Source of the DNA: Flammeovirga sp. SJP92
GTDB taxonomy: Bacteria; Bacteroidota; Bacteroidia; Cytophagales; Flammeovirgaceae
Assembly (NCBI RefSeq): GCF_001583495.1
Contig: NZ_LQAQ01000090.1
Span: forward strand, 1-64,000
Reading direction: 5' to 3'
DNA length: 64,000 bases
Position 1 is the stretch's first letter. Every line of letters starts with the position of its first letter. The notes below the pieces were generated by a model. It ran no database searches, was not told the origin of the DNA, and was given only the letters and a program-made list of their open reading frames with translations. This document shows, piece by piece, positions 34,201 to 43,031 of this stretch. Made by a program: the position numbers and the translations under genes.

Positions 34201-36518
34201 GCATTTGCATCTAAGAACAGGAAAGAAAAGTGATCTGTAAACTCAACAATTTTCTCTTGTAAGAGTTTTGGGACAAAACGATTTGATGCTTTTTGACCTT
34301 CTGTATCTTCTTTTACATAGTGATTCCATAAAATAGAATCTTCATTTTCAATGACATGATAATAAGTATTTTTCTTTCCTCTTAAGTATGGAAGTAAATT
34401 GTCACTGTTAAGCTTTGAAATAATTTCTTTAGGAAGTTCACTATCAATATTTTCAATTAGTAATAATTGGTAGGCAACGTTGATAGGGTGTAAGGAAGTA
34501 AATTTTATAAACTTCTCTCGGTCTTCACTAATGATAGTTCCAACCTTCAAAAGGTTCTCTTCTTCTTGTCTTAGTTCATCTCCTTCATTAATCTTATCAA
34601 GAGCTTCTTGGATAACTTTTAAATACTCTTGATAAAGACTTTTTAAATCATCTTCAATGATAGTAAGTGAAGGAAGTAAATACTTGTCTTTTTTGGACTT
34701 TCCATTAAAATATTTGATGATATTTTGGTAAGCACTTTTTACTTCTTCAGCAACATTCAAATCAGTTGCAGTCAAGGTTTTTCCATCTAATGCTTCATGA
34801 TAAGATAGGTATCCTGAATTGTGACCATCTTTATCAATGAATATTTTAAACTCTTGCGTAAGTTGCTTTTTAAGTTTTTCCGAAGGGTAGTATTTATGTA
34901 AATTATGCTCTAAACTTTGAACTAATTTATCTTTTGATTTATCAAATCGTTCTGTATAAAAGAAGGGTACTTTAGTTTGTAGCTTTGTGTTAATTACATT
35001 CGAAGCGGTGATTACCTTAGGCTTCAAGTCAGCTAAAACTAATAAGTAACTTAATTGAGCATTACCAAGTTCTATATCAAATTGCAGTTTACCTGTATCA
35101 GAATGTGTTTCGTCACCATGAGTTAGATATAATGTCTCGTTGTCTTCAAGAATATATTTTTGATTGGAGACAATTACATCTTTTCTTTCTCTTTGATGGT
35201 TAGGGTTGAATACAATATCGCTATCAGTCGATATTTCTAGAGAAGTCTTGCTTATCTTTAGGGTACTAATTTGATCTTCAATAACCTCTTGCTCAAATGG
35301 AAGAATAGCAAATTTGAAAACATGTTTTATTGTTTTTCCATTTTCAACCTCAATATATTCTACCTTATTTCCAACAAGTGCTTGACTAGCATCTTCAAGG
35401 TCAATATCAATGATTAAGCTCTTTTCTGTAGGGTTAACTTTCGCTTTTAAAACATCTGCTCTGTCTTGTTTTACGAATTTTTGATTTGGTTTTTTATCAA
35501 AATGTAATTCGTATTTGATGTTTTTATGATGATCTGGGTTAAAAATGAAGATATTTCTAGTTCGCTGTTTTACTTTAGTTGTTCCATCCTCAATATCTCT
35601 ACATTTTAGGAGATCAAGAGTGGAATTTCTTTCATTTGGTTTAAACTGAATTCCTTCAATATTCTTTCTACTTTCTTCAGATTTGATTACCTCTTCAAAA
35701 GTAACTTCTTGCCAGTTATCTTTATTTTTTAATTTCTTTTGCCCTGATTCATCAAACTTTTTTTCAACTACGGTTTCGATATTTCCGTATTGATGCCCAT
35801 TACGAATTTCAGTGAAAACTTTTTGATTCTCTTTAATTCTTTTGTCAATCTCTTTCTCATTTACTTTTCCTTTAATGATTGATTTATCTTTAAAGAGACC
35901 TAGTTTAGGATAATCTGTATCTGAGATTTGTCCTTTTTCTAAAATTTCAAGGTATATGCCATAATCAAAAATGGATCTGCTAATATCAGCATTTTCTTTA
36001 TCTTGATTTTTAAGTAACTCAGATAAGATCTTCTTTTCATACTTTGTTATTGAAGATATTAAGCTTTTGTTTTCAGAAACTGAGTCTTCAATTCTTTCTT
36101 TTACACTTTCAAGGCTTAAAGGATAACCTTTTGAAGCAATATTAGCAGCACCTCCAATAATACTATCTAGTTGAGTATTATGGATGAAAAGAATTGAAAG
36201 ACCATTAAAACTGTCTTCTTGAGACTTAATATAGTTTCTAAGTGCAGTAAGGTAATCTTCATTTACTCTGTTTATATTAGCTGCAATTAATAGAGAAGCA
36301 GACTCAAATTTTAATATAAAACTTTCAAAATCTCCATAATTGAAATCACTATAAATAGAGTGAGTATTCGCTTTTTCTTTTAGTGCTTGATATAAACCAG
36401 AAACATCTTCAGTCATTTCAAACTGAGCTTGGTAAGATTGTCCGGTTGTAAGAGTGAATTGCTTAAAATATTCAACAATTCCTTCTGCTAAATAATTATA
36501 TATATTTGACGTAGTCAT
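31287..36518 (-). CDS. sspH: SspH, DptH-like HerA/FtsK-type ATPase, very large
   Basis: A 1743-residue protein. The C-terminal quarter holds a HerA/FtsK-like ATPase with Walker A GTMGTGKT (1400-1407, K1406) and Walker B ILVDEADNF (D1629, E1630). It also has a SQMQNAG-like linker and a C-terminal sensor region (ILTWIIHRVNEIKDKE). The first 1300 residues have no domain I can name with certainty and are mostly mixed alpha/beta; a CPVHC motif occurs near 1313. The size and order match DptH (DndH), the DNA-translocating subunit of the Dpt restriction complex. In the related SspFGH module it helps damage unmodified DNA. It is third in the operon after sspF and sspG, with eight bases to sspG. Confidence 0.88.
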   Translation of the reverse strand: MTTSNIYNYLAEGIVEYFKQFTLTTGQSYQAQFEMTEDVSGLYQALKEKANTHSIYSDFNYGDFESFILKFESASLLIAANINRVNEDYLTALRNYIKSQEDSFNGLSILFIHNTQLDSIIGGAANIASKGYPLSLESVKERIEDSVSENKSLISSITKYEKKILSELLKNQDKENADISRSIFDYGIYLEILEKGQISDTDYPKLGLFKDKSIIKGKVNEKEIDKRIKENQKVFTEIRNGHQYGNIETVVEKKFDESGQKKLKNKDNWQEVTFEEVIKSEESRKNIEGIQFKPNERNSTLDLLKCRDIEDGTTKVKQRTRNIFIFNPDHHKNIKYELHFDKKPNQKFVKQDRADVLKAKVNPTEKSLIIDIDLEDASQALVGNKVEYIEVENGKTIKHVFKFAILPFEQEVIEDQISTLKISKTSLEISTDSDIVFNPNHQRERKDVIVSNQKYILEDNETLYLTHGDETHSDTGKLQFDIELGNAQLSYLLVLADLKPKVITASNVINTKLQTKVPFFYTERFDKSKDKLVQSLEHNLHKYYPSEKLKKQLTQEFKIFIDKDGHNSGYLSYHEALDGKTLTATDLNVAEEVKSAYQNIIKYFNGKSKKDKYLLPSLTIIEDDLKSLYQEYLKVIQEALDKINEGDELRQEEENLLKVGTIISEDREKFIKFTSLHPINVAYQLLLIENIDSELPKEIISKLNSDNLLPYLRGKKNTYYHVIENEDSILWNHYVKEDTEGQKASNRFVPKLLQEKIVEFTDHFSFLFLDANAPIKINLINQGDCSEVLQGIFRYFNFLLSKRKKSIEDISPIDFTIYGSDEYITKFEQLSKYDDPEQIKSVFGIDLSSSQKIIDPYELLKLYHNKVNFFTKKKSDEYEYAHISFYQFIHDEGNNSDVSYAHNEMDKMDSGLSLGGVLSETATAYDGGAYWSSYGTKKEPKNSSIAQLSTSYNQVANVLNSPNKLEFNKTIALTINKEVKGELEKIYKSSQWTTFIDPKVDLSFFKDDKDVVIIHYSDLYTSNSGYDAITVTKKWEQYRDVILNYLKNNNLEVTEEDTIPIINMFNAINGDWLLKIAAHNQRFQMDKEKISVLSAVKEMMAILDHPNITWVPMSLEEILRVSGSVALPQNSLMSVKSHGKTGVYSDDLLMVGVEETEEGIELYFHPVEVKIGKTNQENKAQKQGAKTADFFEEVLSGDCFKNKVFRNFFAKQIITASDKLRLYNVWEDYKERWKKLHELKGKLYNDDFKVSNNIKEFTGRYSVLSFKANESFQARSIKLVDEALVIELLETDGLNDLKTSMENLIERYHDDEGDCPVHCNLLRKAYSPEEPKVENIQNIPSSIETVTNETTSTVNEDPETFEKNQPMQILFGSKGNSKEELHWYPTSTDKVMHTNTGIIGTMGTGKTQFTKSLIYQLTQNASTNVDGKKIGILIFDYKGDYIKDDFVKPTDAKVYELYHLPYNPLALAVGSSTKPMLPLHTASALENTISTAYNLGNKQRSFLKELLMQAYENKGIIKHRRDTWEKPSPTLHDVYRIFEEHEDFAQDSLNAALKELYDYEIFEPNGRSATPLFDLIDGVTVINLSGYSPQIQNLVVAITLDQFYSQMQNAGHSKIDGNFRQLNKMILVDEADNFLSKNFESLRKILKEGREYGVGTILSTQFLNHFSTGDNEYSNYILTWIIHRVNEIKDKEVSSLFDLPSRNDRDELIGVIKGLEKHYSIVNNAGSAPIKIRDKAFWEWNNN

Positions 36519-36526
36519 TAGAAATT

Positions 36527-38032
36527 CTATTTATTAAGTTTTTGAATATATTGAGCATCACCACTATCACTTTTCTTCTCTAGAAGGTTAATTTCCTCAT
36601 ATAGTTTGATGATTTCAGTTTTTGATTCTTGATCAAAACGTAAGCCTCTTAATTCAAATTCTTCCCATAGTTCTTTAAGAAGTATTTTTTCGTTTGATCC
36701 TACTGCAAGGTTTGTTATCAGTAATAATAAACTTTTATCAACGCTTAAAGAGAATCCTAGCTGTCCTCTTCTCTTAGAATAATTTACTTTACAAAATTCA
36801 GTAAACCATCCTTTATATGATTTAAAAGCGGAGTTTCTAGGGCTGTTCTGAAATTGGAATAAAATATACCTGTAAAGTTTAATGATGTTATTGTATATAT
36901 TATCTTCAGTAAGATCATCTATATTTACCTCTGACCATTTTTTTGAGAGTTTTCCTTCGTCAACATAGTTGTTTTTATATTTATCAAGGATTTCTAATAT
37001 TGAAGTATTCAAGATGTTTTTCTCAACTTCTCCTAATGTTTCAACTTCTCTTTTTATATCTTGGTATACTTTATTTTCATCATTTGACCATTCAATCGTA
37101 TTTAGGAACTCCAATGTATTTGCATGAGCAAAAATAGTTTCAATGTTCTTGTCAAGAAGTTTCCAACCATTTGTTATGCCCAATCTGCTTTTTGATATTT
37201 TTTCCCATTTGAGTGTGAAAAATATTTGGGGAATTGTATCATGTTCTTGATCAAAGAAGAACTGATTTAATTCTATTGCAAGTTGAGATACAAATTGGAA
37301 GAAGTAGAATTTTAGGAGTATATGAATATTATCAATAAAGTAAATCTCATCTTCAGAAAGTAAGGTTATATCTTTAATAAAAAGAGAGCGAATCTTCTGA
37401 GTTAATTCACCTTCATAATACCCTCCTAATTTTTTATTTTTTGTAGAGGATTTTCCCTCTTCAACGTTCTCTTGAATTGTCTCTAAAACTAGGCGGTAAA
37501 GTAAGTTTTCATTATCAGGGGTATCAGTTTTGGCAATGATCTTTTTTAGTTCCTCATTATCACCTAGAAGAACACCCACTACATAATTTGAAATATCCTT
37601 TAGTTTAGCGTTTTCTTTTACAAAGTTTAAATATCGTAATACTTTATAGTCAAACTTAAAAATATCACCATTGTCCTCAAATAATAATCGCTCAATATTA
37701 TCTATCAAGATATCAATATGATCTTGAAAGTCATCTCGTTCCTTGATTGCAGTTAAAATACTATCTTTTTCAAGTTTTACTTTAGAAGCTTGAGGTAAAT
37801 TTTCTGCAGTTCTAATTAAGTTGCCTACTACACCATTAAAGGTATCTAGATCTATTTTACTGTCATTTAAACCCGCCGCATCAGTTGCAAAGGGAAAAGC
37901 TTTGATGAGCCTTCCTTTACAATGTTGAAACTTACCTGTAAGATCGTAAATACCATTTTCGTCTTTCTCAATCTGTCCTTTACTAAAGGACTTTTTAAAT
38001 TCTTCGTAATTAATAGAATATTTTGAACTCAT
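36527..38032 (-). CDS. sspG: SspG, DptG-like subunit of the phosphorothioate restriction complex
   Basis: A 501-residue cytoplasmic protein rich in leucine, lysine and glutamate, helical, with no nucleotide-binding or nuclease motif I can see. Its identity as SspG/DptG rests on position: it sits between the P-loop protein SspF and the very large HerA-like SspH, with two and eight bases to its neighbours, the invariant order of the dptFGH and sspFGH modules. DptG is about this size and is needed for restriction, but its biochemical role is unclear. The start ATG at 38032 follows the sspF stop directly. Confidence 0.82.
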   Translation of the reverse strand: MSSKYSINYEEFKKSFSKGQIEKDENGIYDLTGKFQHCKGRLIKAFPFATDAAGLNDSKIDLDTFNGVVGNLIRTAENLPQASKVKLEKDSILTAIKERDDFQDHIDILIDNIERLLFEDNGDIFKFDYKVLRYLNFVKENAKLKDISNYVVGVLLGDNEELKKIIAKTDTPDNENLLYRLVLETIQENVEEGKSSTKNKKLGGYYEGELTQKIRSLFIKDITLLSEDEIYFIDNIHILLKFYFFQFVSQLAIELNQFFFDQEHDTIPQIFFTLKWEKISKSRLGITNGWKLLDKNIETIFAHANTLEFLNTIEWSNDENKVYQDIKREVETLGEVEKNILNTSILEILDKYKNNYVDEGKLSKKWSEVNIDDLTEDNIYNNIIKLYRYILFQFQNSPRNSAFKSYKGWFTEFCKVNYSKRRGQLGFSLSVDKSLLLLITNLAVGSNEKILLKELWEEFELRGLRFDQESKTEIIKLYEEINLLEKKSDSGDAQYIQKLNK

Positions 38033-38034
38033 CC

Positions 38035-39807
38035 TTAGTCTTCTTTAGTAAATTCGTAACCCAATCCTACAGTATAACTTAGCTTGTAGCGATCTTTTGA
38101 TTTACCAGAGGTTTGTTGGAAAGTAAGATCCATCATTCTTCCGGCATCTCTTGATATTTGTTGGATAAATACATCAAAACTCAGATGTCTTTGCTTATCT
38201 TCCCTATTAGGTCTATAACCATTTCCAATCTTATAGAGTAACTCAAAAAGATTGTAATCAATTGTGGTTTCAAAGACTTCATCTCTGTTTGCATTAAATC
38301 CAAGTTTTAGAGATAGTGCAAATCGATGCAATTCTCCATCGGCTTCTAAATAACCATTTTTTACTAACTGAGGTATGATTTTAAGCTCTTGACTTACTTT
38401 ATATTCATTTTGCTTCTTACCGATCTCGATATTAATCTGAGTCTTATTAGTCGAAGTCCCATTCCAGTTGTAGATGCCATTTATGATATTCTTGATGATA
38501 TTTTTAAACCTAGAACTTTTAGGATTCACATAACTATAGTAAAGCATAATAATATAATCAGTAACTACTTGATTAGATTCCCAGTCTCTAAAATAATTAA
38601 GTCGGGTAAAGAGTCGAATGATAGCTCTTGTTTCTTTATCGGCTAATTTTTCGGAATTTTTATTAATTAACTCAAGAACGAATTCAGGTAATTCCAGGTT
38701 TTTATTATTGTAAACAGACTCTATTTGTTCTTTGTTACTCAACTTAAAAATATGTTGATCTAATTCAGAGTTTCTATTTCTACAAGGGTCAAAATACTTA
38801 ATTGACTTAAAAATAAATGATTCCTCATCATTAAAAATCAAGAAAGGTGTTAGACTTGAAATATATGTTCTAATGTCATAACCCTTAATTGTATTAGCGA
38901 TTTGATTCTTATTTTTAGAGGCTAAATTATTAGGGACAATAAGAAGATAAATAAAGTTCAATAACTGTCGGACAGATACAATTAGTTTATCACTAATAAT
39001 TGCACTCAAAATTATTTTAGTAATTAAATCTTGAGTTTTTTCATCTGATATAAAAAGGTAATTATAATATATAGGGTCTCTATATTTATTTTCGTTGTTT
39101 TCATAATCGTCTTTAAAAGCTTGATAGAAAGGGTTATCATCACTTTTAGAAGTAATCTTATGCAGTAACTTTGAAATAACTTTAGATTTTATTTCATCAG
39201 GATTTTCTCTAATTGAGAATAACTGATAATCTGCTAGGTTTATATATTGAAAGGGAGAACTGTCAGGTATATTAACCTCTTCAAAAGAACTATTTAAGAG
39301 ATTAAATTCATCAACAAATTTTTGAAGTTTGCTGTATTTTTTGTTTTCCTGATAATCTTCAAGAAAATTAGTAAGCGTACCTAAGTTAATAGCTAAAATA
39401 GCTTTACTTTTTTCTCTTTCTGTATCATTTAGAGCTTCATCAGTAAACCCTTCCAGAAATTCATCAAGTTCTTGTTTCCAAGATTTATCTACACTCTGAC
39501 TCTCAGTTGCATCATTCTTTATTTTAAAAACCTTCATTTCTTCAGGATAAAGCTCATGAAGGCGAGCTAATAAATGTGATTTACCATCTCCAACATTTCC
39601 TGAAATTAGGATTAGTTGAGACAGAGGTGAATGATAACTTTTTAAGGTTAATTTCGTCAACACATCTTCCACGAACCTTGTTACGTGTAAGTACTTCTTT
39701 ATTGGGTCGTATTCTAAAGAATTTTTAGTACCATCAACAACGGCCTCTTTAGAAGAGATTGATAAAGTGTCTAAATGATTTTTAAAGCTTTTATCTAATT
39801 TTGGCAT
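38035..39807 (-). CDS. sspF: SspF, DptF-like P-loop ATPase of the restriction complex
   Basis: A 590-residue protein that starts the restriction operon. Walker A is ISGNVGDGKSH (about 68-78), in a context typical of DptF (LILISGNVGDGKSHLLARLH). A Walker B-like segment (SKAILAINLGTLTNFLED) follows. The rest is helical. DptF is an ATPase that works with DptG and DptH to attack DNA lacking the phosphorothioate mark. The ATG at 39807 has an AAAGGA ribosome site about eight bases upstream. It lies 2 bases before sspG. The gene marks the right edge of the island; about 210 bases of A/T-rich sequence then separate it from a porin-like gene. Confidence 0.88.
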   Translation of the reverse strand: MPKLDKSFKNHLDTLSISSKEAVVDGTKNSLEYDPIKKYLHVTRFVEDVLTKLTLKSYHSPLSQLILISGNVGDGKSHLLARLHELYPEEMKVFKIKNDATESQSVDKSWKQELDEFLEGFTDEALNDTEREKSKAILAINLGTLTNFLEDYQENKKYSKLQKFVDEFNLLNSSFEEVNIPDSSPFQYINLADYQLFSIRENPDEIKSKVISKLLHKITSKSDDNPFYQAFKDDYENNENKYRDPIYYNYLFISDEKTQDLITKIILSAIISDKLIVSVRQLLNFIYLLIVPNNLASKNKNQIANTIKGYDIRTYISSLTPFLIFNDEESFIFKSIKYFDPCRNRNSELDQHIFKLSNKEQIESVYNNKNLELPEFVLELINKNSEKLADKETRAIIRLFTRLNYFRDWESNQVVTDYIIMLYYSYVNPKSSRFKNIIKNIINGIYNWNGTSTNKTQINIEIGKKQNEYKVSQELKIIPQLVKNGYLEADGELHRFALSLKLGFNANRDEVFETTIDYNLFELLYKIGNGYRPNREDKQRHLSFDVFIQQISRDAGRMMDLTFQQTSGKSKDRYKLSYTVGLGYEFTKED

Positions 39808-40017
39808 GAAAATATCCTTTTTTGGCTAAGATGAAGTAAATATAGAGCTACAAATGGATAATATTTTCATACTTAAAATAATTTATCACGAAATTTGATG
39901 ATGAATTGCAATTGTTAACATTATACACTATGAGGTGATGTGAGTTATGTTAGTAGTAATTGCAAAGTTTGTTATTTAGAATTGGTGATAACAAGAAAAT
40001 CTACCTTTATACATCTT

Positions 40018-41178
40018 TTAATAATAAAACCCAAAGTTGATATTAAATCGCATATGCCAGTCTGCATCTTCGGTACCGTAAGCTAATGCGGTATTGAAAT
40101 TTGGATCTATCCAAGGTTGGTTCTTGCCAAGAGCACCATCAACGTAAATGTACATTAAACCTGCGGTAATTAAACAGCCTGTTACATTTTGGTAGGAATC
40201 ATAAAAGGAGGCTTCTGTTTTGTCTACAATGCCGAAATCATTGTAAAATTCAAGAGAGGAAATCGGTCCCCATTCTACAGGTTGAGTAAAGCTGAGGCCG
40301 AGTGTATAGGTAGAAGCTTCTGATGCTACAAGGTAGGGGGCACCGTAAGCGGTTAATGCCACTACATCTGTTCTTTCTCCATCGGGAGCATTAGGTGATT
40401 TTTTGTAGTGGGAAGCTTGTGCTTTCAGGTTCCATTTTTTGTAATTCACCTCATAGTGAAATGCGACGGCATAATGATTACCTGTGCTTTTGGTATCTAA
40501 ATTATAAAGTCCCCCAAATAAACCTGAAAGTCCTATGGAGTGCGTGAAGTCCTCACGTCCTAACTTCCGAAGGATTTTAGCATTGAGCTGATTGACTTCT
40601 TTATTTCTATATTGCAGAGTACCGTCTCCATTTTCATCCATTGATCCTACGTCATAGGCATAACGACTGTTGGAAATGTCTGAGTTTCCTCCAAAATCAA
40701 GCTCTTCAGCATTTTTGAAGAAAGCGAAATTGTAGGTCCATCGTTCATCGTCATGCGTGAATTTTAAACCCATATCATGATCATCTTCTAGCCCTACATA
40801 ATAGTTGATGCTGAAAAACCAGTTGTGAGAGTTGTAGGTTGTGATGCCAAATGGAACTTGAGTCAGACCTAATTGCATTTGATCTTTCTCAGAAAAGTCA
40901 TAATCAAACCAGCCTTGTTTAACAAAAATTCCCCCAAAACCTTGAGAATAGAAACGGACTTCTGCATCCAAGCCGATACCTTTATATGAAGCTGTAGGTT
41001 TGATGGCAAACATATCATAGCCAAACTCACCTCCTGTATTTTGGTGAGTCTCTTTCCAAGTTGAATTATTATAGTTGAAACGAAGAACACCTCCAACATT
41101 TACTTCAGGTTTATCTTGTGCACTGATGGAGATAGAAATTGAAAAGAGTAATATAATAAATGAGTAGAGAGATTTCAT
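40018..41178 (-). CDS. Porin-like outer-membrane barrel protein
   Basis: A 386-residue protein with a signal peptide (MKSLYSFIILLFSISISISA, cleavage near SAQ). It has a 14-18-stranded barrel pattern, with repeated short strands such as GIGLDAEVRFYSQG, VKQGWFDYDFSEKDQMQLGL and WTYNFAFFKN, ending in FNINFGFYY, an aromatic outer-membrane C-terminus. Acidic glycine-rich loops (DVGSMDENGDG) could bind calcium. It resembles general or phosphate-type porins of Bacteroidota; the solute is unknown. It is transcribed after the BCCT transporter gene, but a terminator and a REPIN-like element lie between them, so they are probably separate units. Confidence 0.8.
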   Translation of the reverse strand: MKSLYSFIILLFSISISISAQDKPEVNVGGVLRFNYNNSTWKETHQNTGGEFGYDMFAIKPTASYKGIGLDAEVRFYSQGFGGIFVKQGWFDYDFSEKDQMQLGLTQVPFGITTYNSHNWFFSINYYVGLEDDHDMGLKFTHDDERWTYNFAFFKNAEELDFGGNSDISNSRYAYDVGSMDENGDGTLQYRNKEVNQLNAKILRKLGREDFTHSIGLSGLFGGLYNLDTKSTGNHYAVAFHYEVNYKKWNLKAQASHYKKSPNAPDGERTDVVALTAYGAPYLVASEASTYTLGLSFTQPVEWGPISSLEFYNDFGIVDKTEASFYDSYQNVTGCLITAGLMYIYVDGALGKNQPWIDPNFNTALAYGTEDADWHMRFNINFGFYY

Positions 41179-41241
41179 CTGAACAGTTTTTGTGATGTGT
41201 GAGGAGAGATTGATAAGTACTAGGACAAAAGTAATAGGATG

Positions 41242-41386
41242 TTTCGTGCACCATAGTTAAAACTATGGGCAAGTGATATTCCAACCTTTTCAAGACTGAA
41301 GTCTTGAAGGTTAGTAACGTAAGCAACACTTTATTGTTGTTGGAGTCAATATCACCAGCCTATGACTTCAGTCATGGTGCACGAAA
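41242..41386. repeat. REPIN-like 145-bp palindromic element
   Basis: The element is bounded by perfect 13-bp inverted repeats, TTTCGTGCACCAT (41242-41254) and its complement at 41374-41386. Inside are further hairpins: an 8-bp palindrome CCATAGTT/AACTATGG (41251-41268), a strong stem AACC..TTCAAGAC / GTCTTGAAGGTT (41283-41312), and smaller ones near 41328 and 41361. Such REP-type palindromes in head-to-tail or inverted pairs are usually moved by RAYT (IS200-like) transposases. No transposase is in the window, so the element is non-autonomous. It could also fold as a structured RNA. Confidence 0.75.
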
Positions 41387-41431
41387 TTATTGATCCATTT
41401 TTTGCCTTAGAACTTAAAACAAAAAGAGTTG

Positions 41432-41468
41432 AAAATGTCAGCTTACTTTTGGAATAAGCTGACATTTT
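41432..41468 (-). terminator. Terminator of the BCCT transporter gene
   Basis: A 14-bp perfect stem (41432-41445 with 41455-41468, arms AAAATGTCAGCTTA and its complement) with a 9-base loop lies ten bases past the stop of the minus-strand transporter gene, followed on that strand by a T-rich stretch. Confidence 0.88.
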
Positions 41469-41477
41469 GGGGTAGCA

Positions 41478-43031
41478 TTATTTTTTCTTTTGATAATGCT
41501 CGTTATAATAATCAGAAAGTGCTTTGTAAAAACTAAAACACATAATGATAATGATGATAGAGAACGGTAGTCCTGTCAAAACAGAGGCAGTTTGTAATGC
41601 CGTCAATCCACCGCCCATTAATAAAACACCTGCAATAAGTCCTTCCATAGATGCCCAGAAGATTTTTTGTCCCACAGGTGCATCGTGTCTTCCTCCAGAG
41701 GTTAAAGTGTCCACCACAAATGACCCTGAATCAGAAGAAGTAACAAAGAAACTGGTTACCAAAATAACGGTCAGAATAGAAGCGAAAGTGGTGAAAGGAT
41801 ATTGTTCCAATAGGAAATAAATGGCAGTGGCCACGTTTTGATTGACAGCCTCAGTGATGGAATGATTCCCGATCAATTCTTGATATAAAGCACTTCCTCC
41901 AAATACACTCAACCAAAGAAAAGTCAACAAAGAAGGTACAATCAGCACGCCTAAAACAAATTCTTTGATGGTTCTTCCTTTTGAGATCCTTGCAATGAAA
42001 ATACCGACAAATGGCGACCATGAAATCCACCATGCCCAGTAGAAGACGGTCCATGAGTTTTGCCAGTTTTTGTCTGTGCCTACTCCTTTGTATGAATTGG
42101 TCCAGAAGCTGAGTTCAAAGAATTCATAGACATAATAGCCTAAGTTCTGTACGAATGATTTTAAAATAAATAAAGTAGGTCCCACCAAAAGAACCATTAG
42201 CATTAGTCCAAGCGCTAAACGCATATTCCATTCGCTCAACATCCTAATTCCCTTGTCCAGTCCTAGAACTAAAGATAAAGTGGCAAAGAGTGTGATGATG
42301 GCAATAAGGATCAATTCCACTGTGTTAGTGGTGGGGATATCAAATAAGTAATTTAAACCTGCATTGACTTGCGATACGCCAAATCCCAACGAGGTGGCCA
42401 GTCCAAATAGAGTGGCAATGACAGCAATGATATCAATAATGTCTCCTATGGGGCCGTATATCTTTTTGCCTAATAATGGGAAAAAGATAGAACGTACAGT
42501 TAATGGAAGTTTTAAGTTGAATGTAAAAAAGGCTAAGGCCAGTCCAACCACAGCATATAATGCCCAAGCATGTACACCCCAATGCAGGAAAGTGATTCCC
42601 ATGGCTTTTTCAGCGGCTACTGCAGCATCCCCGCCCTCTTTCAAAAAGGGGTTGCCATTGAAATGAAATACAGGTTCTGCAACAGACCAAAAGAGTAAGC
42701 CAATACCCATGCCGGCACTGAAAAGCATGGCAAACCAAGCTGTTTGAGAAAACTCTGGTTCAGCTTCTTTTCCTCCAATTTTCACTTTTCCGTATTTGCT
42801 GAAACCTAAATAAATAGCATAAAATAATAAGCTATTGACTAATAAGATAAATAGCCATCCTACATTATTGGCTACTGTTGTTTGTGTGTTTTTGAACCAT
42901 TCTTCCATAGGTTCACCGATCACCAAAGTGCTGATCACAAGGGTAGAGATGATAAGTATGGACGTGATGGAAACGGTGGCATTTGCTTTAATGCCCCAAA
43001 TGGTTTTTTGATCACTTCTTAGGTGACTCAT
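41478..43031 (-). CDS. BCCT-family betaine/choline/carnitine transporter
   Basis: A 517-residue membrane protein with about 12 transmembrane segments. The family signature is complete: GMGIGLLFWSVAEPVFHF in the third helix region, and WTVFYWAWWISWSPFVGIFI with the aromatic betaine-binding tryptophans, followed by ARISKGRTIKEF. It brings in quaternary ammonium compounds such as glycine betaine, driven by a sodium or proton gradient, as an osmoprotectant or nutrient. Unlike osmosensing BetP it has no long charged N- or C-terminal tail; the C-terminus is short (YYNEHYQKKK). The start ATG at 43031 gives a 23-residue cytoplasmic N-terminus. A marine lifestyle would fit. Confidence 0.93.
   Translation of the reverse strand: MSHLRSDQKTIWGIKANATVSITSILIISTLVISTLVIGEPMEEWFKNTQTTVANNVGWLFILLVNSLLFYAIYLGFSKYGKVKIGGKEAEPEFSQTAWFAMLFSAGMGIGLLFWSVAEPVFHFNGNPFLKEGGDAAVAAEKAMGITFLHWGVHAWALYAVVGLALAFFTFNLKLPLTVRSIFFPLLGKKIYGPIGDIIDIIAVIATLFGLATSLGFGVSQVNAGLNYLFDIPTTNTVELILIAIITLFATLSLVLGLDKGIRMLSEWNMRLALGLMLMVLLVGPTLFILKSFVQNLGYYVYEFFELSFWTNSYKGVGTDKNWQNSWTVFYWAWWISWSPFVGIFIARISKGRTIKEFVLGVLIVPSLLTFLWLSVFGGSALYQELIGNHSITEAVNQNVATAIYFLLEQYPFTTFASILTVILVTSFFVTSSDSGSFVVDTLTSGGRHDAPVGQKIFWASMEGLIAGVLLMGGGLTALQTASVLTGLPFSIIIIIMCFSFYKALSDYYNEHYQKKK

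Noticed and set aside
21212-39807. Prophage or integrative element boundaries
   Set aside because: No integrase, tRNA target, direct repeats or phage structural genes were found at the edges, so transfer is not shown by sequence.
42364-42666. 100-codon plus-strand frame inside the BCCT gene
   Set aside because: Shadow of the transporter gene; rich in Pro, Asn and Lys with no recognisable domain.
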